Origin: Alphaproteobacteria bacterium | GTDB taxonomy: Bacteria; Pseudomonadota; Alphaproteobacteria; Kiloniellales; JAKSDN01 | Direction of reading: 5' to 3' | NCBI GenBank assembly: GCA_030598385.1 | Contig: JAUVQB010000082.1 | Location: 1-6,640, forward strand | Length of the DNA: 6,640 bases | In this document: positions 5,715 through 6,640 of the stretch, piece by piece | Position numbering within the stretch: the first letter of the stretch is position 1 | Layout: the number at the start of each line of letters is the position of its first letter | The notes under the pieces: generated by a model | What the model was told of the DNA's origin: nothing | Seen by the model: only the letters and a program-made list of their open reading frames with translations | Databases searched by the model: none | Position numbers and translations under genes: made by a program

Positions 5715-5727
5715 GTTATTGATGATT
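5702..5727. promoter_or_regulatory. Helically phased short direct repeats, possible regulator or IHF-type site
   Basis: TTATTG occurs at 5706-5711 and 5716-5721 (10 bp apart), and ATGATT at 5702-5707 and 5722-5727 (20 bp apart), so the copies lie on one face of the helix. On the minus strand ATCAA-taac-TT (5723-5713) matches the core of the IHF consensus but misses its two degenerate outer positions. The site overlaps the putative -35 of the TPR promoter, so a bound protein would affect it directly. This is inference from position and pattern only. Confidence 0.25.
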
Positions 5728-5740
5728 CTTAACACACATA

Positions 5741-5926
5741 GTTAATCCCAGCCCTGTTCGGCCCCTGCCGCCGCGGTTTGCCTTGGGCCGGTCCTGCCCT
5801 CATCCGTGCGCCGGCGAAACAGCTCCTTTGGCTTTCCCAGCGGATGGTGAGATACTTGGCTTCGCGCGATTGCGCTCGCCGATGTATCATCGGATACGGA
5901 TGATCTGAAGAGGGGGATCTGGTCCC
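5741..5926. promoter_or_regulatory. Upstream region of the CBS gene with a small inverted repeat
   Basis: This 186-bp stretch is GC-rich again and contains no gene I can support. ATCATC (5886-5891) and GATGAT (5899-5904) form a 6-bp inverted repeat with a 7-nt spacer, 23 bp upstream of the CBS ATG. This could be an operator or a leader hairpin. TATCAT at 5885-5890 resembles a -10 but has no recognisable -35. GAAGAGGGGG at 5907-5916 is the likely ribosome-binding site, about 10 nt before the ATG. Confidence 0.3.
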
Positions 5927-6358
5927 ATGTTGGTGAAGCAGATCTTTAAGCAAAAAGATAACCGCATCATTACGGTTCAACCGGGCGACACCGTCGCCAC
6001 GGCCGCGGAAATCCTAAAGCGGGAGAATATCGGCGCGGTCATGGTCAGCGGACCCGGTGGTGAACTCGCCGGCATTCTCTCCGAGCGCGATATCGTGCGC
6101 GCCATGCCGGAGCATGGGCCCGATCTCTTCGCGCTGACCGTCGACCGCCTGATGACCCGGGACGTGATCACCTGCGGCTCCGAAGACCGGGTGCACGACC
6201 TCATGAAGAAGATGACCGCCGGCCGCTTCCGGCACTTGCCCGTGATCGATGGCGAAACCCTGACGGGCATCATCTCGATCGGCGATGTCGTCAAAAGCCG
6301 GCTCGAGGAACTCGAGGCCGAGACCTCGCAATTGCGGGATTACATAGCGTCGGGCTGA
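5927..6358 (+). CDS. Stand-alone two-CBS-domain protein
   Basis: A 143-residue cytosolic protein made only of a CBS (cystathionine beta-synthase) domain pair, a Bateman module that binds adenosyl ligands such as AMP, ATP, NAD(H) or S-adenosylmethionine. CBS1 is about residues 11-62: IITVQPGDTVATAAEIL, IGAVMV, then GILSERDIVRAM. CBS2 is about 76-126: MTRDVITCGSEDRVHDLM, RFRHLPVIDGETLTGI, then ISIGDVVKSRL. Both domains carry the G-(I/L)-(I/L)-S-x-x-D ligand motif (GILSERD 49-55, GIISIGD 114-120), so both sites look competent. A short helical tail EELEAETSQLRDYIASG follows and may mediate dimer contacts. There is no partner domain, so it probably senses ligand and regulates another protein in trans; the partner is unknown. 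A close paralogue faces it at the right edge. Confidence 0.92.
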   Translation: MLVKQIFKQKDNRIITVQPGDTVATAAEILKRENIGAVMVSGPGGELAGILSERDIVRAMPEHGPDLFALTVDRLMTRDVITCGSEDRVHDLMKKMTAGRFRHLPVIDGETLTGIISIGDVVKSRLEELEAETSQLRDYIASG

Positions 6359-6395
6359 GCGGACCGGAGCACCGATCAGAGACGAGAGGCCGGCA

Positions 6396-6422
6396 GCCCG
6401 GGTGGACCCGTGAAACTCGGGC
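6396..6422 (+). terminator. Weak hairpin in the gap between the convergent CBS genes
   Basis: GCCCGGGT (6396-6403) pairs with ACTCGGGC (6415-6422), one pair being G-U, around an 11-nt loop. A second small stem, GAGAT/ATCTC, lies at 6428-6443. Neither is followed by a T tract. They sit 38-85 bp after the CBS stop codon and could help end transcription, but this is weakly supported. The rest of the gap 6359-6523 shows only an 8-bp direct repeat AATCTCGC (6501-6508 and 6515-6522). Confidence 0.25.
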
Positions 6423-6523
6423 CGCGTGAGATTGGTTGATCTCGATCAGACGATGGCCGCTAGCACTGGCCGAACCGCGCCTGCCGCACGGCGCCTTCTC
6501 AATCTCGCTTGCAAAATCTCGCG

Positions 6524-6640
6524 TCAGTGACTGGCGATATAGGCATCGCGCAGGACATCGGCTTCCAGCTCGACCTCTTCCAGGCGGTTCTTCACCACGT
6601 CTCCGATCGAGATGATGCCGACCAGGCGGCTGTCTTCCAC
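6524..6640 (-). CDS. Second CBS-domain protein, C-terminal 38 residues, runs off the right edge
   Basis: Reading the minus strand from the edge gives 38 residues and a TGA at 6526-6524: VEDSRLVGIISIGDVV, then KNRLEEVELEADVLRDAYIASH. This is the end of a second CBS domain with the ligand motif GIISIGD, followed by the same helical tail as the upstream CBS protein (IISIGDVVKSRLEELEAE...LRDYIASG). Nearly every position aligns, the tail having one extra residue (RDAYIAS against RDYIAS). It is therefore a paralogue, arranged convergently 165 bp from the other. The N-terminal part and start are outside the window. Confidence 0.85.
   Translation of the reverse strand: MEDSRLVGIISIGDVVKNRLEEVELEADVLRDAYIASH

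Noticed and set aside
1..6640. CRISPR array, tRNA, rRNA, insertion sequence, phage or defence genes
   Set aside because: No regularly spaced repeats, no cloverleaf-like tRNA sequence, and no transposase, integrase, nuclease or toxin-antitoxin motifs were seen in any frame.

Overview
The window looks like chromosomal housekeeping and accessory DNA from a GC-rich Gram-negative bacterium. An alphaproteobacterium is the best guess: strong third-position GC bias, several lipoprotein signal peptides with lipoboxes, an RlpA-like lipoprotein, a glycine-zipper lipoprotein, and stand-alone two-CBS-domain proteins. The taxonomic call is inference from gene types and composition; there is no rRNA or tRNA to confirm it.

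Layout. At the left edge (1-302, minus) is the N-terminal third or so of a Wza/GumB-type polysaccharide export lipoprotein. It is divergent from an Asp/Glu racemase superfamily gene (409-1104, plus), with a 106-bp promoter region between them. Next on the plus strand come a short RlpA-like double-psi beta-barrel lipoprotein (1245-1655), a ten-helix EamA/DMT exporter (1742-2761) and, 28 bp later, a LysE/RhtB-family amino-acid exporter (2790-3411) broken by a one-base-equivalent frameshift near 2916-2920. A 189-bp convergent gap (3412-3600) holds a striking imperfect palindrome (32-bp arms, 29 of 32 matching) and a 13-bp direct repeat. On the minus strand follows a glycine-zipper lipoprotein (3601-4035). 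It is divergent from a carnitinyl-CoA dehydratase-like crotonase (4268-5086, plus), which has a very strong ribosome-binding site.

The crotonase is convergent with a secreted TPR protein (5120-5659, minus). The TPR promoter lies in an unusually AT-rich island (about 73% A+T over 5681-5740) inside an otherwise GC-rich window. The right end carries a two-CBS-domain protein (5927-6358, plus) facing the C-terminal end of a close paralogue (6524-6640, minus, running off the edge).

The genes do not form one pathway. The two exporters (EamA and LysE) could form one operon for metabolite or amino-acid efflux. The envelope theme recurs in the export lipoprotein, RlpA-like protein, glycine-zipper lipoprotein and secreted TPR protein. 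I see no CRISPR array, tRNA, rRNA, insertion sequence, phage gene or defence system, and I do not claim a new multi-gene system. The most notable items are the LysE frameshift, the palindromic element, the racemase lacking the usual first catalytic cysteine, the convergent CBS paralogues and the AT-rich promoter island.
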